Source: Candidatus Poseidoniaceae archaeon (GTDB taxonomy: Archaea > Thermoplasmatota > Poseidoniia > Poseidoniales > Poseidoniaceae). From it: a stretch of 64,000 bases of DNA. Positions 41,518 through 50,844 of the stretch are shown here, piece after piece. A program made the translations under genes and the position numbers. The stretch is from contig CALHIR010000025.1 in assembly GCA_938030705.1 (NCBI GenBank), forward strand, positions 17,259 to 81,258, read 5' to 3'. The notes under the pieces were generated by a model. The model saw only the letters and a program-made list of their open reading frames with translations, searched no databases and was not told the origin of the DNA. The number at the start of each line of letters is the position of its first letter. The stretch's first letter is position 1.

Positions 41518-41759
41518 GCCTCCCCCTCAGGTCTGTTCAAGGGCCATTCGTTCATAATCGGTTCGGGCAACATTTGTTCGGCACGCAATCCAAACTCTTC
41601 CGGATGAAAGCGGACACACATGGCGCGTCATGAGTGACAGCACACACCGCTGGTGGAACGGCTCGGATTGGCAAAAGGTCTGAATGCTTGGAATTGAATC
41701 CAAGGGCACCCTCCATCTCGGCCCAAAACGCTCAAAGAGGCCGGAGCGAAGGTAGGTGC

Positions 41760-42995
41760 ATGAGCGCCCGCCGCCTCTTTGCCGCAGTGCGGGATCTCGA
41801 TCCGCCAGGGGGCGGTGCGGAGCGTTCTTTGGCTGCCCTCTTGAACGGTATTGCGGTGCCGGGACCAACCCTGGAAACCGCCCCAACCTACGTACCAATG
41901 ACGCCCGCCGCCGACGCTCCGACACATCCTCCATGGACGGTTCATGCCTTTGCGAGCAAAGACCGAGGCGACCCAATCGGTCTGCTTCACGCCCAAGTGG
42001 ACTTCACCACCACCGACCTCCCGATCGAGGGTTTCTGGTCGAAAGTGGCCTGGGGCTTGCGAGAACGAAAGGGTGGGATGAGGCGCAGAAAGTGGGCCCA
42101 TAACCTCCACATCGGCCGACGGAGTCCACAATTTGCTGCTCGTGTTGGTGCATGGTTGGACAGGCAGGAGCATGCGGGCGGTATCGGCCTGACCCAACTC
42201 GAGTGGGCGCCGGGCGCTGCCCAAGCTTTCACCGCCCGGGGCATACCTTACATCATGTTCGTTCGGGATGATACGGCGTTTCGCCTCGAGGAACGGTTTC
42301 GGCCCGTGATGGAGGGGGCCGCTCTCGTGTGTGCGGCAGGCGAAGGCTTGCTCGCTGATATTCGCTCCCGGTTTGCCATTCAAAAAGGCCACAGCGTGCC
42401 GCTGCCGATCGATTTTGCTGGCCGTTTCGGGAGCATGGAGGACGTGAACGCCTTGAGATCGGTCGAGCAGGCAAAGCGACCCGATGGAGCACCGCCCACC
42501 ATTGGGATCATGGTCGTCACTCCGGAGAAGGGGTTACGGATGTATCAACGACTCTTACCGAAGTTGTTTGAGCGCTGGCCGGAGGCAGAAGTCCACATCG
42601 CAGGCGGGAGTGCCTACCCCCAAGAACTCGCTCATCACCCCAACGCGCGTGTGTTGGGGCACGTGGACGCTGCGACCTTCTTTGCCAGCATTGATCTGCA
42701 CCTCATTCTCTTCGAGACCACCGGATCGTGGGGGCGCGTCATTGGCGAAGCTGGTCTGTTCGGGGTCCCAAGCGTCACCTCGGACGTAGGCTCGCAAAAG
42801 GAAGCCTTGGGCAAAGGAGGTATTCTGGTGGACGACGGCCATGACGCTGATGCTGTCATCGATGCCTTGAGGGCCGTGTATGACGACCGAGAGCGGTACG
42901 GTGCCTTGGCGCGAGAGCACATTCGAATGGTTGACCACCGACGATCCGTGGCGGCCTTCCGCAGTGGACTTGAGGAACTGTTCGAAGACCTCTGA
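41760..42995 (+). CDS. Glycosyltransferase, GT4-like (GT-B fold)
   Basis: A 411-residue enzyme. The N-terminal AVRDLDPPGGGAERSLAALL has the glycine-rich loop after a DxxPPGGGAE-type acceptor motif, and the C-terminal GIMVVTPEKGLRMYQRLLPK and GRVIGEAGLFGVPSVTSDVG hold the nucleotide-sugar-binding part with the conserved glutamate. Inverting or retaining and donor are not told. The ATG at 41760 is preceded by an AAGGTAGGTG ribosome site; the longer track ORF is rejected. It is flanked by oppositely oriented genes and so forms its own transcript. It has normal GC, unlike the glycan genes at 44-46 kb. Confidence 0.8.
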   Translation: MSARRLFAAVRDLDPPGGGAERSLAALLNGIAVPGPTLETAPTYVPMTPAADAPTHPPWTVHAFASKDRGDPIGLLHAQVDFTTTDLPIEGFWSKVAWGLRERKGGMRRRKWAHNLHIGRRSPQFAARVGAWLDRQEHAGGIGLTQLEWAPGAAQAFTARGIPYIMFVRDDTAFRLEERFRPVMEGAALVCAAGEGLLADIRSRFAIQKGHSVPLPIDFAGRFGSMEDVNALRSVEQAKRPDGAPPTIGIMVVTPEKGLRMYQRLLPKLFERWPEAEVHIAGGSAYPQELAHHPNARVLGHVDAATFFASIDLHLILFETTGSWGRVIGEAGLFGVPSVTSDVGSQKEALGKGGILVDDGHDADAVIDALRAVYDDRERYGALAREHIRMVDHRRSVAAFRSGLEELFEDL

Positions 42996-43106
42996 GCCGC
43001 GACGGTTGCGTCCATTGGACCTCAATTTCCCACGGCGGCATAAGGTGAAATCACAAGATGATGAGCTAGGCCATGGCCCGAATAGGTGATTCACTCGATG
43101 AGGTGT

Positions 43107-43721
43107 TCAGGCGCTGCCTTCTCTTCTCTCATCTTCAAAGACGGAGTCTCGAGCCCGTTGCATGGCTTCGTCACTCGTGAACCAGAACGTTGGCGTTTCA
43201 CCGAGGTCAGCATCCCATCGTTGGACTGCACGTGCAAACATTTCGCCCTCCGTGTATCTTTCGCACCACTTGAGGTACCAGTCTGCTTGAGCCATCATGG
43301 CATCGTCACCTGCAGCGGTCCGCTTCAGCGTTTCTGCTTGCAAGGCGATCATCATCGCCCAGTTCGGAGAAAGGGCATAGGTAACATACGGATTGCGTTC
43401 CATGTCAACACTGCGCCACTCAGTCCAAAGAGAAAACACTTGATCGTAGAGGTATCCAATCATCAAAACAGCGAACATCACCGAGAAGAAAATGACGGCC
43501 AAACCAATGTAGGTCGAGGGGATGGAAGCAATCGAATCTGAGAAGCAAAAACCAGCATCACACTGGGAAGAAAATCGCCACGACACATAGGGCCAAACAA
43601 GCAAGGTGATGGTTGTGCCCCAGAGCAGGAGGCTGACAACCGCCTGGCTCATTTGCATTCTCCAATATTGACGCATCACCCACTTTCGGAAAAATGAGCC
43701 ACTTTCCGTAGCATCAGGCAT
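43107..43721 (-). CDS. Two-helix membrane protein of unknown function
   Basis: A 204-residue protein with two hydrophobic helices (AVVSLLLWGTTITLLVWPYV near residue 28 and YIGLAVIFFSVMFAVLMIGY near 80), a short Cys-containing loop between them (FSSQCDAGFCFSDS), and a soluble C-terminal domain of about 110 residues, helical and rich in Trp and acidic residues. No family recognised. No operon partner: the glycosyltransferase is convergent and the next gene upstream is far away. Confidence 0.6.
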   Translation of the reverse strand: MPDATESGSFFRKWVMRQYWRMQMSQAVVSLLLWGTTITLLVWPYVSWRFSSQCDAGFCFSDSIASIPSTYIGLAVIFFSVMFAVLMIGYLYDQVFSLWTEWRSVDMERNPYVTYALSPNWAMMIALQAETLKRTAAGDDAMMAQADWYLKWCERYTEGEMFARAVQRWDADLGETPTFWFTSDEAMQRARDSVFEDERREGSA

Positions 43722-44083
43722 AGTATCAACTCATGCACAAGCCAACCCTTCAAGAACCCCACCGATGATTTTTGAGGAAAGAGACGGGTGTTTGACCCTC
43801 GAGCACGCTCCCACCCTCTGCCAAAACCAGTCATCACTCCTCGCCGGAGACATGAACTTGATTCATTCCGTTCGGGAGGCGTTTTGAACGGCCATCAAAG
43901 CGGCCCAAGCAAGACGCTCAATGGCGTCCACCTTCAACCGAAGCGATTGAATATGACTACCTTGGCATGGAATTGATTGACATGGCTGTTGGAAGACCTC
44001 TGAACGATTCGAGGCAACGCAATACAGCTCTGCGCTCTTGACCAGCGTGTGGGCACACCATGAAGTTCAACTGAGGGTTTGAC
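43722..44083. other. Intergenic region without supported gene
   Basis: About 360 bases. The track ORF at 43788-43976 has a composition unlike proteins here (many Pro, Arg, His, Ser) and no ribosome site, so it is not supported. No RNA gene, clear TATA box or terminator is visible. GC content changes here from the resident level to the low-GC block that follows. Confidence 0.5.
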
Positions 44084-44923
44084 ATGCTTCGAGCGTTTTA
44101 TTGGCGACTTAATCTTGGTCTTAAGAAAATAAAATCAAAGCGACTTCGTCGTAAACTCGGCCACAACATCAAAGCCATCATCACGCACAGTGAAAACGGT
44201 TTATTCGCTGTCGATCCCGAGGACCTCGAGGTGGGCCAAAAGTTGCGTTTGGGTGGCTTTGGTATTGAAGAAGTGGAACGGTTGAAGAAATTCATTGATG
44301 ATAAATCAAAAGTCTTGATCGTCGGAACTCACATTGGTTCATTAGCCATACCCCTTTCACACCATTGCCATGAAGTAACGGCGATTGAAGCCAATCCGAA
44401 GACCTTCGAATTATTGGAAATAAATCTTCAACTCAACAACGTGAACAACATTACACCGCACAATATTTTTGCGAACGACGTCCCCGAAAAAGTGGAGTTT
44501 TTACTCAACACCGTCAATTCAGGCGGTAGCAAGAGGAAACCAAAAACGAGCAATTTCATGTATGATTTTGATAACCCAGATATCATCGAGTTGGAATCTC
44601 ATAGACTTGATGACTATTTGCCCGACCATGATTATGATCTCGTTCTCTTGGACATCGAGGGGTCCGAATACTTTGCAATGAAAGGCATGGAAGACATTCT
44701 ATCTCGGTGCAAAACATTGGTTGTTGAGTTCCTACCACACCATCTCAGGAACGTCGCAGGTATTGACGTTGACACGTTCCTGTCGGTCTTACCTGGTCAT
44801 TTTACCAACTTTAAACTGCCAGATAACAAACAAGAACACGACATTTCAGCAGTCAAAACCGTCCTTCAGAAAATGTACGACGCAAACATCGGCGAGGATG
44901 GAATCATCTTCACCTCGAATTAG
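44084..44923 (+). CDS. FkbM-type methyltransferase
   Basis: A 279-residue SAM-dependent methyltransferase. VLIVGTHIGSLAIPLSHHC near residue 85 is motif I, EVTAIEANPKTFELLEINL is the acidic strand with the ribose-binding glutamate, and LVLLDIEGSEYFAMKGMEDI near residue 185 is the FkbM signature. The family O-methylates sugars in surface glycans. GC content is low compared with the flanks, as for the following glycosyltransferase, which suggests joint acquisition. The gene is followed after 57 bases by that glycosyltransferase. Confidence 0.8.
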   Translation: MLRAFYWRLNLGLKKIKSKRLRRKLGHNIKAIITHSENGLFAVDPEDLEVGQKLRLGGFGIEEVERLKKFIDDKSKVLIVGTHIGSLAIPLSHHCHEVTAIEANPKTFELLEINLQLNNVNNITPHNIFANDVPEKVEFLLNTVNSGGSKRKPKTSNFMYDFDNPDIIELESHRLDDYLPDHDYDLVLLDIEGSEYFAMKGMEDILSRCKTLVVEFLPHHLRNVAGIDVDTFLSVLPGHFTNFKLPDNKQEHDISAVKTVLQKMYDANIGEDGIIFTSN

Positions 44924-44950
44924 AAATTAATTCTACCCCAACGGCTCAAC

Positions 44951-44957
44951 ATTATAG
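44951..44957 (+). promoter_or_regulatory. Probable TATA box of the second glycosyltransferase
   Basis: ATTATAG lies 24-30 bases before the ATG at 44981, the distance expected for a nearly leaderless archaeal transcript. Confidence 0.45.
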
Positions 44958-44980
44958 CAACCAGCCCTTTCACATAACAC

Positions 44981-46216
44981 ATGGCTAACCGTCAAAGAAA
45001 GCGCCTTTTACTCGTGAAAGGCTCTTTTGAGCTGTTCGGCGGAGGAGAAAGAGATTTGATCAATAATCTCGAAGCCTATTCCAAATATTTTGACCTAAGT
45101 TTTGCAACATTACATCCGAATAAAGAACTCATTGAGAAATTAAATGAATTGAATATCCCCCTCTTTTCTCCAGTGAGCAATTGGTCTTACTCGCGTGGAA
45201 TATTTTCAGAAATCTTCGCAAAATCCTCCAAAAACGCCTCTAAAAAATGGTACGGCATGCTTTCTTTAACAAAACAAGGCGTCGGTTTGAAGACATTATT
45301 TTCTAACATTGATGCCGTGAACATAACAACGGGAATGGCCTCGTTGGAAATCCTTCCACTGATACCGAACAACCTTCCAGTTCATACGCACATGCTTGAA
45401 CCAAACCGAGGTTTACACAGCAACGATCTCCACTTTGATGTCGATGGGACGCCCAAACAAAACCTCAGATTAACAAATTTCTTTTTGGCAAAACAGAGAA
45501 GAAGAGATGAAAAATTCGTGGACCTCGCTTCCAAGCGAGGGAAAATCAGTGGTAATTCGAAAAACACATGCGAGAGAATCAAACAAGTCCACGGCGCAGA
45601 ATCTGATTTTCTTTACCCCAGCATCGACCCGAAGCTTTGGCCGATAAAACCAACAAAAGATGAAGACTGGGCGTCCGTAAAAAAAGAATTTGACCTGGTC
45701 AAAAACCAGTACGTCATCACCATTGGTCATGCTATTTTTGCCAAAGGTCTGTGGAATATGATCACAAAACTGCGTCATTCTGATTTGCAAATTGTCCAAC
45801 TCGGCGGAGGGGTCAATGAAAAACACATGGAGCACGCCAGAAAAAATAACGTAGCATTGAAACCTCTACCAAGGGTCTCCCAAGCGACCATTCGGGCGTT
45901 GATGAGAAACGCGAAGGCGATGGTGAGTCATGCCATCAACGAACCCTTTGGCTTAACGCCTCCCGAAGCCTATTTCGTCGATTGCCCGGTCATCGTTTCC
46001 AATCAAGGGGGGTTCAGAGAAACCGTTGTTGATGGGAAAACAGGACGCTTGATGAATGAAGGTGATGACTGGATTTCAGCCATCGATGAAGGGCATAAAA
46101 ACAGAAAAGAATGGTGTAAGGCTGGTCGAGAACACATCCAAAAAATCGATCTCACGCCAGAAACTCAAGCGAGGAAAGTTTTCGAATTATTCAATTCGTA
46201 TTTTGAAGAGGAATGA
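44981..46216 (+). CDS. Glycosyltransferase family 4-like protein
   Basis: A 411-residue GT-B enzyme. The N terminus LVKGSFELFGGGERDLINNL has the glycine-rich donor/acceptor loop; the C-terminal domain has YVITIGHAIFAKGLWNMI and NEPFGLTPPEAYFVDCPVIV, the E-x7-E-like motif of retaining GT4 enzymes. It is Lys/Asn-rich and low in GC compared with the other GT4-like gene at 41760. It probably adds a sugar to a surface glycan that the FkbM enzyme methylates. Confidence 0.82.
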   Translation: MANRQRKRLLLVKGSFELFGGGERDLINNLEAYSKYFDLSFATLHPNKELIEKLNELNIPLFSPVSNWSYSRGIFSEIFAKSSKNASKKWYGMLSLTKQGVGLKTLFSNIDAVNITTGMASLEILPLIPNNLPVHTHMLEPNRGLHSNDLHFDVDGTPKQNLRLTNFFLAKQRRRDEKFVDLASKRGKISGNSKNTCERIKQVHGAESDFLYPSIDPKLWPIKPTKDEDWASVKKEFDLVKNQYVITIGHAIFAKGLWNMITKLRHSDLQIVQLGGGVNEKHMEHARKNNVALKPLPRVSQATIRALMRNAKAMVSHAINEPFGLTPPEAYFVDCPVIVSNQGGFRETVVDGKTGRLMNEGDDWISAIDEGHKNRKEWCKAGREHIQKIDLTPETQARKVFELFNSYFEEE

Positions 46217-46302
46217 CCACGAAAGAACTTGAATCATTCAGATTACAATGGCTCGCAGTGGGCTTTGTCATAGCCGGCCCTATGATTGGGCATCTCATCT
46301 GA
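46213..46302 (+). CDS. Possible 29-residue membrane peptide
   Basis: An ATG overlapping the glycosyltransferase stop (ATGA) opens a frame for 29 residues containing QWLAVGFVIAGPMIGHLI, a single hydrophobic helix of membrane length. The overlap and composition make translation plausible, but nothing else supports it. Confidence 0.3.
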   Translation: MTTKELESFRLQWLAVGFVIAGPMIGHLI

Positions 46303-46321
46303 GGAAGCCCCTCAATTGACT

Positions 46322-47503
46322 TCAACGTTCGCTGAGTTTTGCTGCAAGACGAAGAGCGATGTTTTCACCCACGTCCGAGCAGGAGGCCGTACCACCAATG
46401 TCGTAGGTGAGCATCTTACCCTCTTTCAAGTGGTCCGCAACGCTCTCATCGATGAGGCGCCCGACGGCAATAAGGTCGTCGTCGTTGTTCTTTCGGCCCA
46501 AGTAATCCATCATCATCTGAATGGAGTTGATGGAGGCGATGGGGTTGACTTTGTTTTGTCCAGCGTGTTTTGGGGCGGAGCCGTGAACCGGTTCGAAGAA
46601 GGCGTGGTCGTCGCCAATGTTCCCTGATGCAGCCATGCCCATGCCGCCTTGAAGAACAGCTCCAAGGTCGGTGGAGATATCGCCGAACATGTTGGAGGTG
46701 ACCACGGTATCGTAGTGCTCTGGGGAACGGGTGATCCACTGCATGAAGGCGTCGATGTAGCCGTAATCAGCTTCCGTGCCGGGGTACTCTGAAGCGACAT
46801 CGTCAAAGGTGGAGCGGAAGAGTTGGCAGCCGCGTGTGACGTTGGATTTGTCGATGCATGACACGCGTCGAACCCCGTCTGCAGGGGCACCGTTTCGAGT
46901 CTCTGCGATTTCAAAACCCATCCGAATCAAGCGTTCCGAGCCGTTTCGAGAAATCGGGCGCGGGTCGTAGGCGACTTCGCCGTCCAATCCGGGGAAGGTC
47001 ATGGGTTCCGGCTCGTATTCTTCCCGCCCTTGTGCTCGGTCGGCTGAACGGCGGAGGAGGGCGTGGTAGAGGCCCTCCGTGTTTTCTCGCAGAATGGTCA
47101 TGTCGACCATGCCCGGCTCCCAGATTTGGCGGAATCCACCGTGGATTTTGTGCGGGACGCCCTCGTAGAGTTTGATGGGGCGGACATTCGCATAGAGGTC
47201 CAGACCGCTTCGAAGTCCGAGAATGACCGAGCCACCGGCAAGGTCTCCGTTTGGAAGGCGAGCACCAGGATAACCAATGGCGCCCAAGAAGATGGCGTCG
47301 GTTTCGTTCTTACAAAAATCAAAGGAACCCTCAGCCCATTCTTCTCCTGTGGCTTTGTAGTGTTCTCCCCCGCAGGGAATAACGGTTTGCGTAAAACCGT
47401 GGTTCGAATGCTCCTGAATGGTGTCAAGAATGCGTTGGGCTTCAAGCGCCACTTCTCGACCCGTCCCGTCGCCTGGCAGAACCGTGATGCGATGGTCACT
47501 CAT
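46322..47503 (-). CDS. Isocitrate/isopropylmalate dehydrogenase family protein (LeuB-like)
   Basis: A 393-residue NAD-dependent beta-decarboxylating dehydrogenase. ITVLPGDGTGREVALEA begins the protein, LGLRSGLDLYANVRPIKLYE near residue 95 contributes substrate arginines, LRENTEGLYHALLRR follows, and the metal aspartates lie in VTSNMFGDISTDLGAVLQGG. Residue order is most like 3-isopropylmalate dehydrogenase, third step of leucine synthesis, which fits the fused dehydratase at 39529. Isocitrate or tartrate as substrate cannot be excluded. ATG 47503 lies right after GAGGAGGT; the ORF start (GTG 47515) would put that site inside the gene. Confidence 0.82.
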   Translation of the reverse strand: MSDHRITVLPGDGTGREVALEAQRILDTIQEHSNHGFTQTVIPCGGEHYKATGEEWAEGSFDFCKNETDAIFLGAIGYPGARLPNGDLAGGSVILGLRSGLDLYANVRPIKLYEGVPHKIHGGFRQIWEPGMVDMTILRENTEGLYHALLRRSADRAQGREEYEPEPMTFPGLDGEVAYDPRPISRNGSERLIRMGFEIAETRNGAPADGVRRVSCIDKSNVTRGCQLFRSTFDDVASEYPGTEADYGYIDAFMQWITRSPEHYDTVVTSNMFGDISTDLGAVLQGGMGMAASGNIGDDHAFFEPVHGSAPKHAGQNKVNPIASINSIQMMMDYLGRKNNDDDLIAVGRLIDESVADHLKEGKMLTYDIGGTASCSDVGENIALRLAAKLSER

Positions 47504-47675
47504 ACCTCCTCGCACATAGCGCTTCTACATGAACGCGACCCTTTCCAAAAAAAGAAAAAACGACTGGGAATGAAGAGGCGCCCGGGGTGAAGAACGGAGA
47601 GAAACAAGCCAAAACCGGGCATCTCGGTCAAGAGCAAGGGGATGTTTCATAGGCTGTCATGTGAGAAGAAAGACC

Positions 47676-48326
47676 ATGGCAGACGAGCATAAAAACAGCC
47701 AAGAACGGCGTGTTTCGCTCAAGGATTTGCCGTCCGAGGTGCACCAACTCGCTGATGCCATGCTCGGCGTCAACCCCCAGTGGAACGTTCACGATTGGTT
47801 GGTGGAGCAGGCCAACATGGCCATGGACCTCTTGGCGATAGACCTCTTGAGAGAGAAGGTGATGGTCGACCAACGACTGCAGCGACTTGAGGACCTTGGC
47901 CGACGCTTGGAGCCAACTGAGGTATCATCGCAGGAAAACGATGACCCTCATCAGCGAAACTTGTTTGATTGCTTTGACCTCAACGAGCCCCACGCCCTGC
48001 GGGGACTGGGCGAACGGGCCACGGAGCTTCCTCTGGAAGCAGAAATAAACGCCGAAGACCATCACCCTTCGAACATCTTTCTTGACCTCTTACCTGACGC
48101 AAACACCGACGACCCCCTCTTGGCCATTGCTTGCCAGTCGATCGTCATGTGCATCGAGCAGGAACTGGCCAACGGCGAACCCGTTGCGACCCTCCAAGCA
48201 ATTTTTGATCACACCCGTTCATCCAGTATCGAGGACAACGAAACCGACGAGGCGCTTGACCACCTCCTTACGACCGGGATGGTGTTAGAGGTGGACGACG
48301 ACTGCTTCATTCTCCTTTCATCATGA
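47676..48326 (+). CDS. Acidic soluble protein of unknown function
   Basis: A 216-residue protein rich in Asp, Glu and Leu with no membrane segment. The first part is helical (LPSEVHQLADAMLGVNPQWN, then a long helix MAMDLLAIDLLREKVMVDQR that may form a coiled coil). The C-terminal 70 residues look like a small winged-helix or helical domain (ALDHLLTTGMVLEVDDD). I do not recognise a family. ATG 47676 is preferred to the ORF start 47661. It opens a run of five same-strand genes leading to the nucleotide-sugar genes. Confidence 0.6.
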   Translation: MADEHKNSQERRVSLKDLPSEVHQLADAMLGVNPQWNVHDWLVEQANMAMDLLAIDLLREKVMVDQRLQRLEDLGRRLEPTEVSSQENDDPHQRNLFDCFDLNEPHALRGLGERATELPLEAEINAEDHHPSNIFLDLLPDANTDDPLLAIACQSIVMCIEQELANGEPVATLQAIFDHTRSSSIEDNETDEALDHLLTTGMVLEVDDDCFILLSS

Positions 48327-48384
48327 AGGGAGCCCGGAGCAGTCCCAACGACCGACTTTATTGAAGGTACATCCATGTTACACC

Positions 48385-48993
48385 ATGGGTATCGTGCGTT
48401 CGGTGTTTTGGGGAAGTGTGGCTTGGTTTTCTGCAACAGCGATGTTGGTGCATCCGGAAATGGCCCTTGGCCTTGCCATCGTGGTGGCCTTTCTTTCAGA
48501 GTCGACCCATCATGGCTCGGAACTCCGGAGGGTGCAACGAGACGGACGAGCGTTATCCAACCAACTTCGGGCTGCGAATCACCAAGTTGAGGACCTGCAG
48601 CGCGCTTTGACCAGAAGGCACGTTGAGTTGAACAACGCCATTGAAGAATTGCATCGAAGGGATGCGGTCGGAAGCCCAGCAGCCCGGGAATTGTTGAAGC
48701 GGCAGGAGGAGGCGATGACGGCCGCCTCAAACGCCCTTGAAGCCCGGTACGAACGCAATGATGTCGTTTTCAACAGCATGGAACGATTGCTCAACCTGCA
48801 GGTAGAACAAACAGCCAACATGCAACGGGCGATGAGCGATCTGATGCAACATCTCATCTCTCAGCCACGTGGCCATTTCACCATGCGAGACAGCGTCCTG
48901 GTCAGCGAAGGTTCGGGCCAAGACGGTCACTTGGTTGACACCTTTGCTGAAGTGAATGCTTGGTTGTCCGAAGAAGCGGCACCTTCACTTTGA
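48385..48993 (+). CDS. Membrane-anchored coiled-coil protein
   Basis: About 202 residues. A hydrophobic N-terminal segment (SVAWFSATAMLVHPEMALGLAIVV) is followed by a long coiled coil (residues about 40-135, e.g. RALSNQLRAANHQVEDLQRA) and a short acidic tail. The track start is a TTG at 48361; ATG 48385 gives a normal membrane N terminus. No family recognised. The architecture recalls structural or scaffold proteins at the membrane. Confidence 0.6.
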   Translation: MGIVRSVFWGSVAWFSATAMLVHPEMALGLAIVVAFLSESTHHGSELRRVQRDGRALSNQLRAANHQVEDLQRALTRRHVELNNAIEELHRRDAVGSPAARELLKRQEEAMTAASNALEARYERNDVVFNSMERLLNLQVEQTANMQRAMSDLMQHLISQPRGHFTMRDSVLVSEGSGQDGHLVDTFAEVNAWLSEEAAPSL

Positions 48994-49012
48994 GAGACTA
49001 TCTCCGGGGACC

Positions 49013-49324
49013 ATGGCTGGGAAGAAAGAGGGTGCGCAGCGTATTCTCGATGCAAAAGCCTCGGCTCGCAAGGTGCAACAACGTTTGATTCCGGCAGGTG
49101 GGGGGATTGTCCTTCTTGCTATCGTCGTGGCCTTCCTCACTCGATGGGAATTTGGTTTGGCCACCCTGCTGATGTGTGGCCTGCTGTTCCAATACGCCCT
49201 CGAACGGATGAACACCATCGTGGAAGCCAGCATCGCTAATGGTCTCAAGGACATGGGTTGGGAGGCCGGGACCGAACTTGACGATGAGGCTTTGGAAAAA
49301 ATCCGAACCATCGCAAACCGCTAG
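49013..49324 (+). CDS. Small two-helix membrane protein
   Basis: A 103-residue protein with a basic N terminus and two adjacent hydrophobic helices (GGGIVLLAIVVAFLTRW, FGLATLLMCGLLFQYALER), then an amphipathic C terminus ending ELDDEALEKIRTIANR. It starts 19 bases after the coiled-coil protein and ends ten bases before the next membrane protein, so the three form an operon. The track ORF start at 48956 is too far upstream and overlaps the previous gene. Confidence 0.6.
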   Translation: MAGKKEGAQRILDAKASARKVQQRLIPAGGGIVLLAIVVAFLTRWEFGLATLLMCGLLFQYALERMNTIVEASIANGLKDMGWEAGTELDDEALEKIRTIANR

Positions 49325-49333
49325 GTGGTGGCC

Positions 49334-50047
49334 ATGAACACTAAGGCCGTGATTGAACACTTCTTCGTTCAAGAGCGAACCCGTCAGAAGAAAAGGATCT
49401 TGCTCGTTTGGGCCGTGGTCATTCTCACCGACATTTGCGTCCTTTTCGCTTACCTCGAAGGCGTGGAGGTGGTTCGGATTCTGCAATACCTGACGGTTCC
49501 CCTGGCCATCTCTTTGATCACGATGTTGGTTTCTTCCCGCCAGGCCAAAACATTGCAGCGCAGACTCGGCCTACTGTTGGACAGCATCGAATTTGGATGG
49601 GAAGAGTTGAACGGGCTTGACTTAAACGAAAAGGAAGCTGACCATCTTCATCATGCTTTTGCGGCGACCAACATCGGCCGCATCGCCACCAATGCGTCCT
49701 ATCTCCGCATCCGGGGAACGGATGAGAAAGGACCTGCATTTGACAAGACGGAGGTGGACGTGAACCCAAACGGAGTTCGGGTGGACCCTTCGCTGCACGA
49801 AGCAGATTATGAGGGCCTTGAGGACGCATTGAGAATTTCGGAACAACTGGTTGAGGAAGCGAATCAACATTACGCCGAAGAGGCGCAGCGCCAGTGGCGT
49901 ATTGCCGAGCAACGTGACACAGATCTTGTCGAAGCCGGCGTTGACCGTCTGGGAGATTTGGTCGCCAGCGGATGGTTTGAGCAAAACTCGGAAGACGGGG
50001 CGCTTTCTGCGTTGATGGAAACCGCTGAAGACAACGACCCGACATAA
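49334..50047 (+). CDS. Two-helix membrane protein with soluble C-terminal domain
   Basis: A 237-residue protein. Helices at residues about 20-40 (ILLVWAVVILTDICVLFAYL) and 50-68 (ILQYLTVPLAISLITMLV) are followed by a cytoplasmic, acidic helical domain of 165 residues. It resembles in layout the preceding two proteins (membrane helix pair, then helical tail), so the three may work as one membrane complex. No family recognised. The ORF start GTG 49325 directly follows the previous stop; ATG 49334 is chosen. Confidence 0.6.
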   Translation: MNTKAVIEHFFVQERTRQKKRILLVWAVVILTDICVLFAYLEGVEVVRILQYLTVPLAISLITMLVSSRQAKTLQRRLGLLLDSIEFGWEELNGLDLNEKEADHLHHAFAATNIGRIATNASYLRIRGTDEKGPAFDKTEVDVNPNGVRVDPSLHEADYEGLEDALRISEQLVEEANQHYAEEAQRQWRIAEQRDTDLVEAGVDRLGDLVASGWFEQNSEDGALSALMETAEDNDPT

Positions 50048-50082
50048 GCACCTTCTAAAGCCGTCTCTTTGTGTTTCCACCT

Positions 50083-50829
50083 ATGACGATGAAAGCCATC
50101 TTGGTGGCGGGGGGCCACGGCTCGCGTCTTCATCCGTTCACTCAATACACCCAGAAAACGCTCTTGCCGCTTCACAACCGCCCGGTCATCGATTATGCCT
50201 TGGGCACCATCCGGCGCGCAGGTATCAAAGACATCACCATCATCTCCAACCGTTTCGTCGGTCAAATCGCAAGCCATGTTGGCCAGGGGCTGGAAGGGGA
50301 GCGAATTCACTACGTGATTGAGGAGGAACCACTGGGTGTTGCTCACGCGCTTAGTTTGGCCCGGCCCTACAACGAAAACGCTCGTTTGATGGTTTATTTT
50401 TCCGACAACATCACCACCATCGAATTTGATGGGCATGTGGCTGATTTTACCGCCTCGGACACGCCACCGGGCTGTTTGTTGATCGCTCGAGAGGAAGCGC
50501 ACCCGGAAGCCTTCGGTGTCGCCGTTATGGACGAGCACGGAAAAATCTGCGACATTGTTGAGAAACCGGTCGATCCTCCCTCGAACCTCGCCATCGGGGG
50601 CATCTACATGTTCGATGAACGGTTCTGGGGCTACCTTGACGCCGCCTCAAATGAACGAGGTGAAGCCTTTTCCATCTCGGATATTACCCGAACCTATGTC
50701 AAGCAAGGTGAGGCTGATGTGCTCTCCGTTGGCGAAGAGACTTGGGTGGATTGCGGAACACCAGATGCGCTCCTGCAAGCCTCTATTATGGCCAAAGATG
50801 GAAAATTGAATCCAAACCCATACCGGTAA
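50083..50829 (+). CDS. Sugar nucleotidyltransferase (glucose-1-phosphate thymidylyltransferase type)
   Basis: A 248-residue nucleotidyltransferase of the RmlA/GalU fold. MKAILVAGGHGSRLHPFTQY gives the GG-x-GxR nucleotide-binding loop, KTLLPLHNRPVIDYAL the second signature, and LMVYFSDNITTIEF holds the metal aspartate. It activates a hexose-1-phosphate with NTP. The length equals short archaeal and bacterial RmlA forms. GTG 50071 is the longer track start. Sixteen bases separate it from the UDP-sugar dehydrogenase-like gene, so they form one unit. Confidence 0.85.
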   Translation: MTMKAILVAGGHGSRLHPFTQYTQKTLLPLHNRPVIDYALGTIRRAGIKDITIISNRFVGQIASHVGQGLEGERIHYVIEEEPLGVAHALSLARPYNENARLMVYFSDNITTIEFDGHVADFTASDTPPGCLLIAREEAHPEAFGVAVMDEHGKICDIVEKPVDPPSNLAIGGIYMFDERFWGYLDAASNERGEAFSISDITRTYVKQGEADVLSVGEETWVDCGTPDALLQASIMAKDGKLNPNPYR

Positions 50830-50844
50830 GAAGGAGGACATGTT

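Noticed and set aside
43788-43976. 62-residue ORF between the membrane protein and the FkbM gene
   Set aside because: Pro/Arg/His/Ser-rich composition, no ribosome site or promoter, no recognisable pattern; likely a chance frame.
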